From Streptomyces sp. TRM68367 (GTDB lineage: Bacteria; Actinomycetota; Actinomycetes; Streptomycetales; Streptomycetaceae), in contig NZ_JACTVI010000060.1 of assembly GCF_014495685.1 (NCBI RefSeq), positions 1 to 48,469 on the forward strand: a DNA stretch of 48,469 nt, read 5' to 3'. How positions within the stretch are numbered: the stretch's first letter is position 1; each line of letters starts with the position of its first letter. The notes below the pieces were generated by a model. That model did not search any database, had not been told where the DNA came from, and saw nothing but the letters and a program-made list of their open reading frames with translations. Positions 41,222-48,469 of the stretch are shown here, piece by piece. The position numbers and the translations under genes were made by a program.

Positions 41222-42546
41222 TTCAACAGGTCCTGGTCCTTGAGGTCGCCGGCGAGGGTGTCGTTGAGTTCCTTCAGGCCCGAGCGGACGTCGCTGCCGC
41301 AGTACGTGAAGATCGCGTTGAGGCTGTCGGCGGTGTCCTGCTTGATCGGGGCCCAGTCCGGGGCGTTGGGGAACTGCTGCGAGTGCTCCTCGTACGCCTG
41401 CTGTACGACGCTCCAGCGCGGGTCGTCACGCACCTCGGCCGCGTTCAGCGTGGAGTTGACGGGGATGCGGACGACGGGCTGGTGGTCGCCGGTCATGGCG
41501 AGCCTCTGGCCCTCGGGGGAGATGAGGAACGCGGCGAGAGCCTGCTCCTGCTTCGCCTTGCCCGTCTTCGCGCCGAAGTAGATGTTCTCGCCGTCGGCCA
41601 GCACGTCGGAGCCGGTCGGCCCCGCGGGGGCGGGCAGGACCTCGAACCTGTCCTTGCCGAGCGCCTTGTCGAAGGTGGAGATGTTGTACGGGCCGGTGAG
41701 ATACATACCGGCGTTGCCGTCCTGGAAGTTGGTGGTGTTGGCGGTGACGGAGGTCAGCGCGCTGGGCTGGATGACACCGTTGTCACCGCAGAAGAGGCTG
41801 TCCTTCAGCCAGGTGACGGTGCGGACGGCCGCGGCCGAGTCCATGGCGGGGCGGTAGCGACCCGGACCGTCCGGCTCGATGATCCGCACGCCGCCCTGCC
41901 ACAGATAGCTGGCGCCCCACCAGGCGACGTAGCCGTTCTGGGCGCTGCCGGGGACGACCATGCCGTAGGTGTCCTTCCTGCCGTCGCCGTCCGGGTCACG
42001 CGTGGCGAAGGCCTTGGCGAGGGCGAGCGTGTCCTGCCAGGTCTTCGGCCGGGGCAGGCCGAGCTTCTCGCGCCAGTCCTTGCGGACGAACAGGGTCATG
42101 GCCTGCCGGGAGTAGGGGATGCCGTAGTGCCTGCCGTCGAGGCCAACGGTCGACGACCAGGACTTGGCGGTGATCTCGTCATGTCCGGCGATCGACGCGG
42201 GGGTGATGGGCTTGAGCAGGCCCTGTGCCTGGTAGCTGCCCATCAGTGCGGTGTCGTTGATCATGACGTCCGGCAGGTCCTTCGTGGATGCCCGGCTCTG
42301 CAGCTGCTGGTCGAAGTTCATGACCGGCTGGTAGTCGAGCCTGATCCCGGTCTTCTTGGTGAAGGCGGCGAAGACGCGCTTGTAGGTGAGGGCGGATTCC
42401 GGATCGCTCCGGGTCCACACCTCCAGCGTGTTCGGATCGTCGCTGCCCGCACTGCCGGACCCGGAGCCGCAGGCGGCCGCTCCGAACGCGAGCCCTACGA
42501 CGGCGAGCAGGGCGGCCGGGCGGTGACTTCGTCGGCGATCCCGCAT
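41218..42546 (-). CDS. Extracellular solute-binding lipoprotein of the sugar ABC transporter
   Basis: 442 residues. The signal sequence ends in a lipobox (GAAACGSGSG), so it is a lipoprotein. The fold is the family-1 solute-binding type: LEVWTRSDPESALTYKRVFAAF, the conserved YGIPYSRQAMTLFVRKD, MYLTGPYNIS. It delivers substrate to the two permeases. I chose the ATG at 42546 with GGAGAG seven bases upstream; an upstream ATG at 42585 would add a His-rich tail and overlap the operator. Confidence 0.9.
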   Translation of the reverse strand: MRDRRRSHRPAALLAVVGLAFGAAACGSGSGSAGSDDPNTLEVWTRSDPESALTYKRVFAAFTKKTGIRLDYQPVMNFDQQLQSRASTKDLPDVMINDTALMGSYQAQGLLKPITPASIAGHDEITAKSWSSTVGLDGRHYGIPYSRQAMTLFVRKDWREKLGLPRPKTWQDTLALAKAFATRDPDGDGRKDTYGMVVPGSAQNGYVAWWGASYLWQGGVRIIEPDGPGRYRPAMDSAAAVRTVTWLKDSLFCGDNGVIQPSALTSVTANTTNFQDGNAGMYLTGPYNISTFDKALGKDRFEVLPAPAGPTGSDVLADGENIYFGAKTGKAKQEQALAAFLISPEGQRLAMTGDHQPVVRIPVNSTLNAAEVRDDPRWSVVQQAYEEHSQQFPNAPDWAPIKQDTADSLNAIFTYCGSDVRSGLKELNDTLAGDLKDQDLLK

Positions 42547-42560
42547 GGGCACTCTCCGAT

Positions 42561-42585
42561 GTTCATGTACGTGAACTCTTTTCAC
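42561..42585. promoter_or_regulatory. Operator-like repeats upstream of the glucarate transporter
   Basis: GTTCATGTACGTGAAC is a near-perfect 16-base palindrome (7 of 8 pairs). It overlaps a second inverted repeat, GTGAA-CTCTT-TTCAC. Both lie between the likely start of transcription and the ribosome site, where a GntR/LacI-type repressor could block transcription. The regulator is not in the window. Confidence 0.5.
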
Positions 42586-42603
42586 GAATCTAAATGATCG
42601 GCC

Positions 42604-42633
42604 AAGCTAGGGACTGTCACGTCGGCACGTCAA
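42604..42633 (-). promoter_or_regulatory. Sigma-70-type promoter of the glucarate operon
   Basis: On the minus strand TTGACG and TAGCTT are separated by 18 bases, a strong housekeeping promoter for this GC content. It places the start of transcription near 42597, about 50 bases ahead of the binding-protein ATG. Confidence 0.6.
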
Positions 42634-42699
42634 GACATGGCCGAAAAGTTTCACCGACGTCACACGAGGGTTGTGGGCTCAAGGAGGCAGCAAGAAGAA

Positions 42700-42729
42700 A
42701 GCCCCAACCGGTCGCATCCGGTTGGGGCT
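42700..42729 (-). terminator. Rho-independent terminator of the DUF5997 gene
   Basis: A perfect 12-bp stem (AGCCCCAACCGG and complement) with a six-base loop. Read on the minus strand it is followed by TTTCTTCTT. It lies 26 bases after the DUF5997 stop. Confidence 0.88.
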
Positions 42730-42755
42730 GTGTTGCTGGCAGTGGTGCCGACGGG

Positions 42756-43154
42756 TCAGGTGCGCTGGGTGCGGGCGGCGCGTTCGGCCTGCTTCTGCTT
42801 GATGCGGGACGCCTCCTTGCGGACCTCCGCCTGGGTGGCGCGCTCCTGTTCCAGCCACTCGGGGCGCTCCCGCTTCAGCGCCTCGATCTCCTCGGTGGTC
42901 AGCGGCTGCGTGACCCCGCCGCGCGCCAGGCCCGCGATGGAGACGCCCAGCTTCGCCGCCACCACCGGCCGCGGATGCGGACCGCTCCGCCGCAGCTCGC
43001 GCAGCCACTCGGGCGGGTCCGCCTGGAGCGCGTTCAGCTCGGCGCGCGAGACGACACCCTCCCGGAACTCGGCGGGTGTGGCCTCAAGGTACACACCCAG
43101 CTTCTTGGCCGCGGTCGCGGGCTTCATGGTCTGGGTGTTCTGGTGCGACGTCAT
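42756..43154 (-). CDS. DUF5997 protein
   Basis: 132 hydrophilic residues. KPATAAKKLGVYL, then ADPPEWLRELRRSGPHPRP, VVAAKLGVSIAGLARGGV and a Glu/Lys-rich helical end, the signature of actinobacterial DUF5997. I know no biochemical role. The recurrent VVAAKLGVS segment looks like a helix-turn-helix-like turn, so nucleic-acid contact is conceivable. It is divergent from the LysR-effector-domain gene, an arrangement I recognise from other Streptomyces. The ATG at 43154 is preferred over an upstream GTG extension that runs into the neighbour's promoter. Confidence 0.8.
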   Translation of the reverse strand: MTSHQNTQTMKPATAAKKLGVYLEATPAEFREGVVSRAELNALQADPPEWLRELRRSGPHPRPVVAAKLGVSIAGLARGGVTQPLTTEEIEALKRERPEWLEQERATQAEVRKEASRIKQKQAERAARTQRT

Positions 43155-43201
43155 GGCGACCAGGGTAACGAGCGGATGCGCGGGGCCCCGGCCGCGCCCG
43201 G

Positions 43202-43213
43202 TAGCCTGGCCCG
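43202..43213 (+). promoter_or_regulatory. -10 box of a probably leaderless transcript
   Basis: TAGCCT ends six bases (GGCCCG... counted from the hexamer) before the GTG of the LysR-like gene. This places transcription start at or next to the first base of the start codon. No ribosome-binding sequence is present. Confidence 0.5.
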
Positions 43214-43990
43214 GTGACAGGCTCGGATGCATCTCCCTCCCCGGACGCGGCCCCTTCGTTCCGGCTCGCCTATGTCCCCGGCGTGATGCCCGACAAGTGG
43301 GTGCGCATCTGGAACGAGCGGGTGCCCGAGGTCCCGCTGACCCTGCTGCCGGTCCCCGCGGCCGACGCCTGCCCCCTGCTCGCGGACGGCGGCGCCGACG
43401 CGGGTCTGGTCCGGCTGCCCGTCGACCGGACCGTCTTCAGCGCGATCCCCCTATACACCGAGACGACGGCCGTCGTGGTCCCCAGGGATCACCTCGTGAC
43501 CGCGGCCGACGAGGTGTCCGTCGGCGACCTGGCCGACGACATCGTGCTGCACCCCCTGGACGACGTGCTCGACTGGGAGCGCCTCCCGGGGCGGCCCGCC
43601 CTGGAACGCCCCGCCACCACCGCGGACGCCGTCGAACTGGTGGCGGCCGGCATCGGCGTGCTCGTCGTACCGCTCTCGCTCGCCCGCCTGCACCACCGCA
43701 AGGACCTCACCCACCGGCCGGTCGAGGACGCCCCCGAGTCGCGGGTGGCGCTGGCGTGGCCGGAGGCGGCGACCACGGACCAGGTGGAGGACTTCATAGG
43801 GATCGTCCGCGGGCGGACCGTCAACAGCACGCGCGGACGCAGGCCCGCACCTTCGGAGCCCGAGCGCACACGGACCGGTGCGGCCGGGGCGAAGCAGCGC
43901 AAGCCGGCGGCCGGCAAGGGCCGGGGGAGAGACTCCGGCGGCGCCTCCAAGAGCGGCGGCCGGCGGGGCAGGCCGCGCCGCCGGTCGTAG
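43214..43990 (+). CDS. LysR substrate-binding-domain protein lacking a DNA-binding domain
   Basis: 258 residues. It starts directly with a LysR-type effector domain: FRLAYVPGVMPDKWVRIWNER, DAGLVRLPVDR, AVVVPRDHLV, and VAAGIGVLVVPLSLARLHH. There is no helix-turn-helix ahead of it. The last 55 residues are a very basic Lys/Arg/Gly tail (GAKQRKPAAGKGRGRD..GRRGRPRRR) that could bind nucleic acid non-specifically. It is paired head to head with DUF5997. The GTG is probably leaderless. Confidence 0.85.
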   Translation: MTGSDASPSPDAAPSFRLAYVPGVMPDKWVRIWNERVPEVPLTLLPVPAADACPLLADGGADAGLVRLPVDRTVFSAIPLYTETTAVVVPRDHLVTAADEVSVGDLADDIVLHPLDDVLDWERLPGRPALERPATTADAVELVAAGIGVLVVPLSLARLHHRKDLTHRPVEDAPESRVALAWPEAATTDQVEDFIGIVRGRTVNSTRGRRPAPSEPERTRTGAAGAKQRKPAAGKGRGRDSGGASKSGGRRGRPRRRS

Positions 43991-44029
43991 CGGCGGCCGG
44001 GCCTGGACGGGTGGGCGGCGAGGTCATGC

Positions 44030-44048
44030 GGGGAAAAAACCGTTCCCC
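44030..44048. promoter_or_regulatory. Short inverted repeat upstream of the MarR gene
   Basis: GGGGAA and TTCCCC arms around a seven-base A-rich loop, about 45 bases before the MarR ATG. It is a possible autoregulatory site. Confidence 0.3.
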
Positions 44049-44090
44049 CCGGGGTGCATGGGAGCCGGACCAGGCAGGTAGAAAGGAGCC

Positions 44091-44630
44091 ATGCCGGAGC
44101 CCGAGACCCCAGCAGGGGACGAAGACGACGTCGACGCTGTCACCCGGGCGGTACTGACCGCCTCGCGGCTGCTGGTGGCCGTCTCCGCCCGGTCCCTCGC
44201 CGCCGTCGAGGAGCGGGTCACGCTGGCCCAGTTCCGGATGCTGGTGGTGCTGTTCACCCGCGGCGCCACCAAGCTGGTCGACCTCGCCGACCTGCTCCAG
44301 GTGGCGCCCTCGACGGCGATGCGCATGATCGACCGGCTGATCGCGGCCGGGCTCGCCGACCGGCAGACCAACCCCGACAACCGCCGCGAGACCCTGCTGC
44401 GGCTGACGGCGGAGGGCCGGCGCACGGTCGAGGACGTGACCGCCCGCCGGCGCGCCGAGATCAGCACCATCGTCGAACGGCTCGCGCCCCGGCAGCGCAC
44501 GGCGCTCATCGAGGCGCTCAGCGCGTTCAACGAGGCGGGCGGCGAGCCCCCCGTCTCCGCGCAGGACGGCCCGCACCCGCTGGGCTGGCCCGCCGACCCC
44601 GGAGAACCGTTGCGGGCAGCGCCGCACTGA
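44091..44630 (+). CDS. MarR-family transcriptional regulator
   Basis: 179 residues with the winged-helix MarR core: TLAQFRMLVVLFTRG, LADLLQVAPSTAMRMIDRLIAAGLADRQTNPDNRRETLLRLT split over recognition helix and wing. The usual dimerisation helices lie at both ends, followed by a short Pro-rich tail. AAAGGAG lies before the ATG. The ligand and targets are unknown; the convergent DUF4142 gene and the upstream inverted repeat are the only nearby hints. Confidence 0.92.
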   Translation: MPEPETPAGDEDDVDAVTRAVLTASRLLVAVSARSLAAVEERVTLAQFRMLVVLFTRGATKLVDLADLLQVAPSTAMRMIDRLIAAGLADRQTNPDNRRETLLRLTAEGRRTVEDVTARRRAEISTIVERLAPRQRTALIEALSAFNEAGGEPPVSAQDGPHPLGWPADPGEPLRAAPH

Positions 44631-44667
44631 GGGGGGCACCAGAGCGGCCGCCCGGCCATGTTTGTAC

Positions 44668-45414
44668 TCAGCCGCCGGCCGCCGGTGAGGGAAGCGGAGG
44701 GGCCGCCGTGTCCGGATCCACGCCGTCGGGGATGTTCAGGACCGTCACCGGTGCCCCGCGCTGCGCGGGCGGCGGGGTGAGCTGGTCCGAGGGCAGGCCG
44801 GGCGGCGCGGTCTGCTGGGCGGTGACCTGTTCCTGATTGACCAGGCCGGTCTTCTCCAGCACGGTCATGTGGTCGAGCACGGTGTCGTTGGCCTGGTCGG
44901 CGAGCTGACGCACCAGGGTGTTCTTCGTGGAGGCCCGGATCTTGGCGATGGTGGGGAAGATCTGGCCGTGGGTCACCCGCATGATGTTCACCGCGGTGGA
45001 GCCGAACTCCCTGTCGTTGCTGGCCTGCACGGTCGCCACGAACTGCTGCTGCTGGGGCGAGGCCTGGTTGGGCAGGGTGATGCCCAGCTCGAGGGCGATC
45101 CGGCGGCAGGTCTGGTCGAGCAGGGCATGACCGGCCACGAGATGCTCACCGGCCTCCTTCATCTCCGGTGTCTGGCCGCGCTGCATCGCCAGCATGCCCA
45201 GGGGGTGCTCCCACAGCCCGGCCGCCCGCACCTTGACCACGAAGTCGCGGTCCGCCTCGGTCAGCGGGCCGTAGACGGTGTCGACGACGACACGGTCCTG
45301 GCCGCCGGCGGTGTTCTGCATGCCCAACATGGCGGGGTAGGCGAACGCGGCGAGGGTGAGGACCAGGCCACCGCCCACGACTGCGGTTCCTGCCCTGTTG
45401 CGCGGCATGCGCAT
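44668..45414 (-). CDS. DUF4142 secreted/anchored protein
   Basis: 248 residues. An N-terminal hydrophobic segment (AVVGGGLVLTLAAFAYPAML) is a signal or anchor. The body is a ferritin-like four-helix DUF4142 domain: LTEADRDFVVKVRAAGLWEHPLGMLA, GEHLVAGHALLDQTCRRIA, QASNDREFGSTAVNIMRVTHGQIFPTIA. It ends in a Pro-rich tail. GGGAGG lies five bases before the ATG. It faces outside the membrane; the function is unknown. Confidence 0.85.
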   Translation of the reverse strand: MRMPRNRAGTAVVGGGLVLTLAAFAYPAMLGMQNTAGGQDRVVVDTVYGPLTEADRDFVVKVRAAGLWEHPLGMLAMQRGQTPEMKEAGEHLVAGHALLDQTCRRIALELGITLPNQASPQQQQFVATVQASNDREFGSTAVNIMRVTHGQIFPTIAKIRASTKNTLVRQLADQANDTVLDHMTVLEKTGLVNQEQVTAQQTAPPGLPSDQLTPPPAQRGAPVTVLNIPDGVDPDTAAPPLPSPAAGG

Positions 45415-45547
45415 GGTGCCTCCCGGATGAGATCGACCTGACACCAGGAGATACGGCTGTGCGGCACAAGTGAATCATTTACCGGGCATCAATTTCCGGT
45501 CACGGTTCGGAGCCGTCCTGCACATCCCCGGCGTGCCGGGTGGTCAG

Positions 45548-45579
45548 GGTGCGTACGGGGCCGCGGCCCCGTACGCACC
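45548..45579. terminator. 32-base perfect palindrome, probable terminator
   Basis: GGTGCGTACGGGGCCG and its exact complement meet at a central CCGCGG. As RNA it gives a very stable hairpin. It lies downstream of the broken GH127 gene on the minus strand and probably ended that transcript. Confidence 0.5.
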
Positions 45580-45599
45580 GCCTTGTCCCCCTCGGCTCG

Positions 45600-45950
45600 G
45601 CTCAGCCGCCCCGCGGACACCCACCACGCCGGAGTCCTTGCCGCCGAAGACCACCCGCGGCTGTGAGCGCCGGAAGTAGGCGTGCGTCGGATCCTCGGCG
45701 CCCTCGGAGGCCGGCTGGTCGCCGTCCGCGACACGCTGAAGTAGCTCCCCGGCGCCGGAGTGCCCTGCACCGCACGCCCCTTGACGGTCACCCGGAAGCC
45801 GGTGGTCGCCCACGACGGCACGCGCAGCCGCAGCGTGAAGGAACCGCCGCGGCCGCCGAGGGTGAGCGTGCTGCGCTGCTCCCGCGGGAATTCGGTGGTC
45901 TGCGTGACTGTGACGCCCTTGTCCGCCCAGGCCAGCCCGGACGGGAGGGG
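45600..45950 (-). pseudogene. GH127 (beta-L-arabinofuranosidase-like) C-terminal remnant
   Basis: The minus strand still encodes KGVTVTQTTEFPRE, GSFTLRLRVPSWATTGFRV and GTPAPGSYFSVSRT, the beta-sandwich region of GH127 enzymes. After a frame change comes DPTHAYFRRSQPRVVFGGKDSGV, the next conserved block. The catalytic barrel upstream is gone (the adjacent DNA is the virginiamycin lyase gene) and about 40 residues between the blocks are missing. It is a deletion- and frameshift-damaged gene. Confidence 0.65.
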
Positions 45951-45968
45951 TAGGGGAGCGTCGACGGG

Positions 45969-46919
45969 TCAGGCGCTTGGAGTTGCCGAACGAGCCCGGT
46001 CCCGACCGCAAACACGCGGTCGGGACCACGGCGCCAGCCGCGCGACCGCTCCCGACTCGAGGGCCGCCCAGACGGCACCGTCGGGCCCCATCGTGATGCC
46101 GTGCGGCTCCGACGACGGTGTCGGCAGGTCGTACTCGGTGATCTCGGCGGCCGCGATGATCCGGCCGATGCGGTTGCCTCCCCACTCGGTGAACCAGCAG
46201 TCCCCGGCGGAGGCCGCCACGATGGCGTGAGGCCGGGCCGTGCGGTCGGGGAGCGGGAACTCCACGATCCGGCCGTCGACCGTGATCCTGCCCACCTGAC
46301 CCGCCGCGATCTCCACGAACCACAGGTCGACCCCGTCACTCGCGATGCCCACCGGCGCGGCACCCGTCGTGGGCAGCGGGTGCAGACCGACCTCGCCGTC
46401 GACCGTGATACGACCGATGGCGTTCGCCTGGTTGAGGGTGAACCACAGCGCCGTGTCGGGGCCTTGGACGATGGCCGAGGGGAAGCCTCCCTCGACGGGA
46501 AGGGCGAACTCGGTGATCTCCCCCTCGACCGTGACCCGGCCGATCCGGTCGCTGTTCATCTGCGTGAACCACAGCGCACCGTCCGGACCGGCCGTGATGC
46601 CGTAGGGCCCGCAGTCGGGCGTCGGCACACCGAAGCTCTCCGTCTTCCCGTCGACCGTGACCCGGCCGATCCGGTGATCCTGGTAGCGGGTGAACCACAG
46701 GGCCCCGTCGGGTCCGGGCGTGATGACCGTCGGGCGGCACGTGGCCACGTCCAGCGGGAATTCCGTGACTGCGCCGTCGAGGCCGAGCCGCGCGATACGA
46801 CCGCTGTGCACGAAGGTCAGCCACAGCGCCCCGTCGGGCCCGGCCGCGATGCCGTACGGCCCGGCGTCCTCGTCCGCCACGGCGATCTCCGTGATGACCG
46901 GGGCGTCGGTATGCTGCAC
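45969..46919 (-). CDS. vgb: Virginiamycin B lyase (streptogramin lyase) homologue
   Basis: 316 residues forming a beta-propeller of repeated GPDGALWFT..RIGRVTVDG blades. The residues known to matter in Vgb appear present: His in RPHAI, Glu and His in SSEPHGI, and Glu in WAALESG. The enzyme linearises type-B streptogramins by elimination at the ester. GTG start with AAGGAG five bases upstream. The last ~20 residues (RPRVCGRDRARS...) look unlike the family and abut the broken GH127 gene, so the C-terminus may be altered. Many actinobacterial homologues have no shown resistance role. Confidence 0.8.
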   Translation of the reverse strand: MQHTDAPVITEIAVADEDAGPYGIAAGPDGALWLTFVHSGRIARLGLDGAVTEFPLDVATCRPTVITPGPDGALWFTRYQDHRIGRVTVDGKTESFGVPTPDCGPYGITAGPDGALWFTQMNSDRIGRVTVEGEITEFALPVEGGFPSAIVQGPDTALWFTLNQANAIGRITVDGEVGLHPLPTTGAAPVGIASDGVDLWFVEIAAGQVGRITVDGRIVEFPLPDRTARPHAIVAASAGDCWFTEWGGNRIGRIIAAAEITEYDLPTPSSEPHGITMGPDGAVWAALESGAVARLAPWSRPRVCGRDRARSATPSA

Positions 46920-46984
46920 AGTGACTCCTTCGGTGATCAACTGGGGTTTCCCGCACTGTACTTGGCCTCGTGGAACGGGAAGGC

Positions 46985-47680
46985 TCAGGCGGGCGAGGCC
47001 GAGCGCACCAGCCAGTCGTGGGCGGTCCGCGCCGTGAACTCCCGCTGGCCGCCGCGCAGCAGCAGACCCGCCGTGGCGAACTCCGGTGCGTCGGCCTGGG
47101 CGGGGACGTACGGGACCGCGATGCACCGCATGCCGGCCGCGTGCGCGGCGGCGGCGCCCGGGGCGGCGTCCTCCACGACCACGCAGGCGGCCGGGTCTGC
47201 ACCCAGCCGCCGGGCCGCCTCCAGGAACACGTCGGGGGCGGGCTTGCCGTGCGCCACCTCGTCGGCGGACACCACGGTGCGCAGCTGCGCGTCCAGACCC
47301 GTCCCGGCCAGGATCGCCGTGATGGCCTCCGGAGAGGAACCCGAGGCCACGGCCATGGGGACGCCGTCGGACGCGAGCACTTCGACGAACATGCGCATCT
47401 GCGGGTACGCCCGCGTGTCGGCGCGGGCCAGCTCCAGATAGTGGCGGTTCTTGACGGTGAGCAGTTCCTCCAACGGGGCCCGCAAACCGTACCGCTCCTT
47501 CCAGTCCGCGATCGTCTCTCGCGTGCTGATGCCGACGTACCGCTCGTGGTCCGCCCAGGTGAAGTCCGTGACGCCGTACCCGGCGAGGGTCTGCCGGCCC
47601 GCTTCGAAATAGTTCGGCTCACTGTCCACGAGCGTTCCGTCAAGATCGAAGATGACTGAGATGTCGCCGAGAGTGCTCAT
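46985..47680 (-). CDS. HAD-superfamily phosphatase (beta-phosphoglucomutase-like)
   Basis: 231 residues. Motif I is VIFDLDGTLVDSEP (nucleophile and acid Asp), motif II VASGSS, motif III Lys in HGKPAPDVF, and motif IV VVEDAAPGAAAA. The helical cap of about 70 residues after motif I places it with CbbY/beta-PGM-like phosphatases acting on small sugar phosphates. The ATG is at 47680. It lies 20 bases from the Lrp gene's stop, on the same strand. Confidence 0.9.
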   Translation of the reverse strand: MSTLGDISVIFDLDGTLVDSEPNYFEAGRQTLAGYGVTDFTWADHERYVGISTRETIADWKERYGLRAPLEELLTVKNRHYLELARADTRAYPQMRMFVEVLASDGVPMAVASGSSPEAITAILAGTGLDAQLRTVVSADEVAHGKPAPDVFLEAARRLGADPAACVVVEDAAPGAAAAHAAGMRCIAVPYVPAQADAPEFATAGLLLRGGQREFTARTAHDWLVRSASPA

Positions 47681-47699
47681 GGTCCCAGCATGTCAAAGG

Positions 47700-48176
47700 T
47701 CATTTCCGCGCCGAGCGCCCGATCGACTCCACGAGCGGCAGCAGCCGGTGCGGGACGCGCTCGCGCAGGGCCACCTCCGTGCGGGTGCGGACGACGCCGG
47801 GCAGGCTGATCAGCTTCTGGACCACGTCCTCCAGGTGCGCGTTGTCCCGCGCCACGACACGGGCCAGCAGATCACCGCCACCCGTGGTCGAGAACGCCTC
47901 CACGATCTCCGGTACGGCCGCCAGCGCGTCGCCCACTTCGTCGAGGTGGCCCTGCGTGACCTCGATGTGCACGAACGCGAGCACCGGATGCCCGAGCGCG
48001 GCGGGGGAGAGGGCCGGCCCGGTGCCGGTGATCACCCCGTCCCGCTCCAGCCGGTCCAGGCGGGCCTGGAGTGTGCCGCGGGCGACCCCGAGGATCCGGG
48101 CGTACTCGCGCACGCTGGTGCGCGGCTGCTCCAGCAGCAGCCGCAGGATGCGGGTGTCGAGCTCGTCCACGGCCAT
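47700..48176 (-). CDS. Lrp/AsnC-family transcriptional regulator
   Basis: 158 residues. The helix-turn-helix is VDELDTRILRLLLEQPRTSVREYARILGVARGTLQARLDRL, written here in family order; the C-terminal RAM ligand domain follows (PVLAFVHIEVTQG, AFSTTGGGDLLARVVARD). It probably senses an amino acid. The ATG at 48176 has GAGGGGG six bases upstream; a longer frame begins at 48242. It reads in the direction of the HAD gene, 20 bases ahead, so the two may be co-transcribed. Confidence 0.92.
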   Translation of the reverse strand: MAVDELDTRILRLLLEQPRTSVREYARILGVARGTLQARLDRLERDGVITGTGPALSPAALGHPVLAFVHIEVTQGHLDEVGDALAAVPEIVEAFSTTGGGDLLARVVARDNAHLEDVVQKLISLPGVVRTRTEVALRERVPHRLLPLVESIGRSARK

Positions 48177-48469
48177 GCCGGCCGGCCCCCTCGCGTCTCG
48201 ATGGTCGTCCGTTGGCACGCCGGTGGCGCTGATCGAGTCCACTCGGCTGTGCCAATGGCCCAGTCAACCAGAGAACACTTGAGCCAGTGACGGCAGAGGT
48301 GCTGTCATGGGGGTGTCGATGGCGCTGCGGATCCCGCGGCGCCTTTTGCATATCGGCGTTTTTCGGTTTCAGCCCAGCGATCTCAGCTTGACTCTGTCGG
48401 GGATCTTGGAGTTTCGCGGCGCGACAGCATGATCAACGGGCATGCTCGGGTGGTTCCGATGACCGATGC
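48177..48469. other. Terminal stretch without a recognisable gene
   Basis: About 290 bases. A 41-codon plus-strand frame (ATG at 48308) gives no family I know and has no clear ribosome site. The base composition drops in places (TTTTGCATATCGGCGTTTTTCGGTTT), so it may hold regulatory DNA or a gene remnant continuing outside the window. Confidence 0.4.

Noticed and set aside
48308..48433. 41-codon frame near the right edge
   Set aside because: No ribosome site, no recognised family, codon use unlike the neighbours.

Overview
The window is high-GC DNA with strong third-position GC bias, GTG and overlapping ATGA/GTGA starts, and gene families typical of Streptomyces (DUF5997 beside a LysR-like protein, DUF6519, an NlpC/P60 gene behind a c-di-AMP riboswitch, and a sugar ABC transporter with no ATPase of its own). 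A Streptomyces chromosome, or a close relative, is the natural reading. I see no rRNA, tRNA, CRISPR array or intact transposase.

Left part (1-6617, mostly minus strand): a truncated response regulator behind a multi-spanning GT87-like membrane protein. Next comes a small zinc-homeostasis island with an intact SmtB/ArsR-type zinc sensor, a Zur-box-like site, a His-rich metal-binding protein, and remnants of a second ArsR gene and a CobW/COG0523 gene abutting a thioredoxin-like ferredoxin. A secreted NlpC/P60 endopeptidase with degenerate Leu-Gly-Thr repeats and a ydaO-type riboswitch leader follows, then an NAD-dependent epimerase/dehydratase.

Centre (7231-37110, all plus strand): one long, tightly coupled operon for a contractile injection system (CIS, phage-tail-like). 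Gene order is sheath, tube, zinc-ribbon T4-gp26-like chaperone, disordered linker protein, DUF4255 tail cap with a histone-H1-like tail, AAA+ ATPase, small conserved protein, a 2249-residue DUF4157 protein, candidate immunity protein, CIS tube-domain protein, LysM protein, gp27-like hub, gp5-like spike, PAAR tip, gp25, two baseplate-J proteins, gpI-like tail protein, DUF6519 protein and an amidase_2 endolysin-like enzyme. The most interesting part is the giant DUF4157 protein. It has an N-terminal HELLH-containing DUF4157 domain, long disordered stretches, a roughly 340-residue amphipathic/hydrophobic region, a Lys/Asp-rich spacer, and a C-terminal module that looks like a metal-dependent nuclease motif followed by a ComEA-like helix-hairpin-helix. 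A SUKH-like small protein directly follows it. I infer a CIS-loaded polymorphic nuclease toxin with its immunity protein.

Right part (37159-48469): a convergent glucarate-catabolism operon (binding protein, two permeases, 5-dehydro-4-deoxyglucarate dehydratase, glucarate dehydratase) with a recognisable promoter and operator-like repeats. Next are DUF5997 with a strong terminator, a LysR effector-domain protein without a DNA-binding domain and probably leaderless, a MarR regulator, a DUF4142 protein, a broken GH127 glycosidase, a virginiamycin B lyase homologue, a HAD phosphatase and an Lrp/AsnC regulator.
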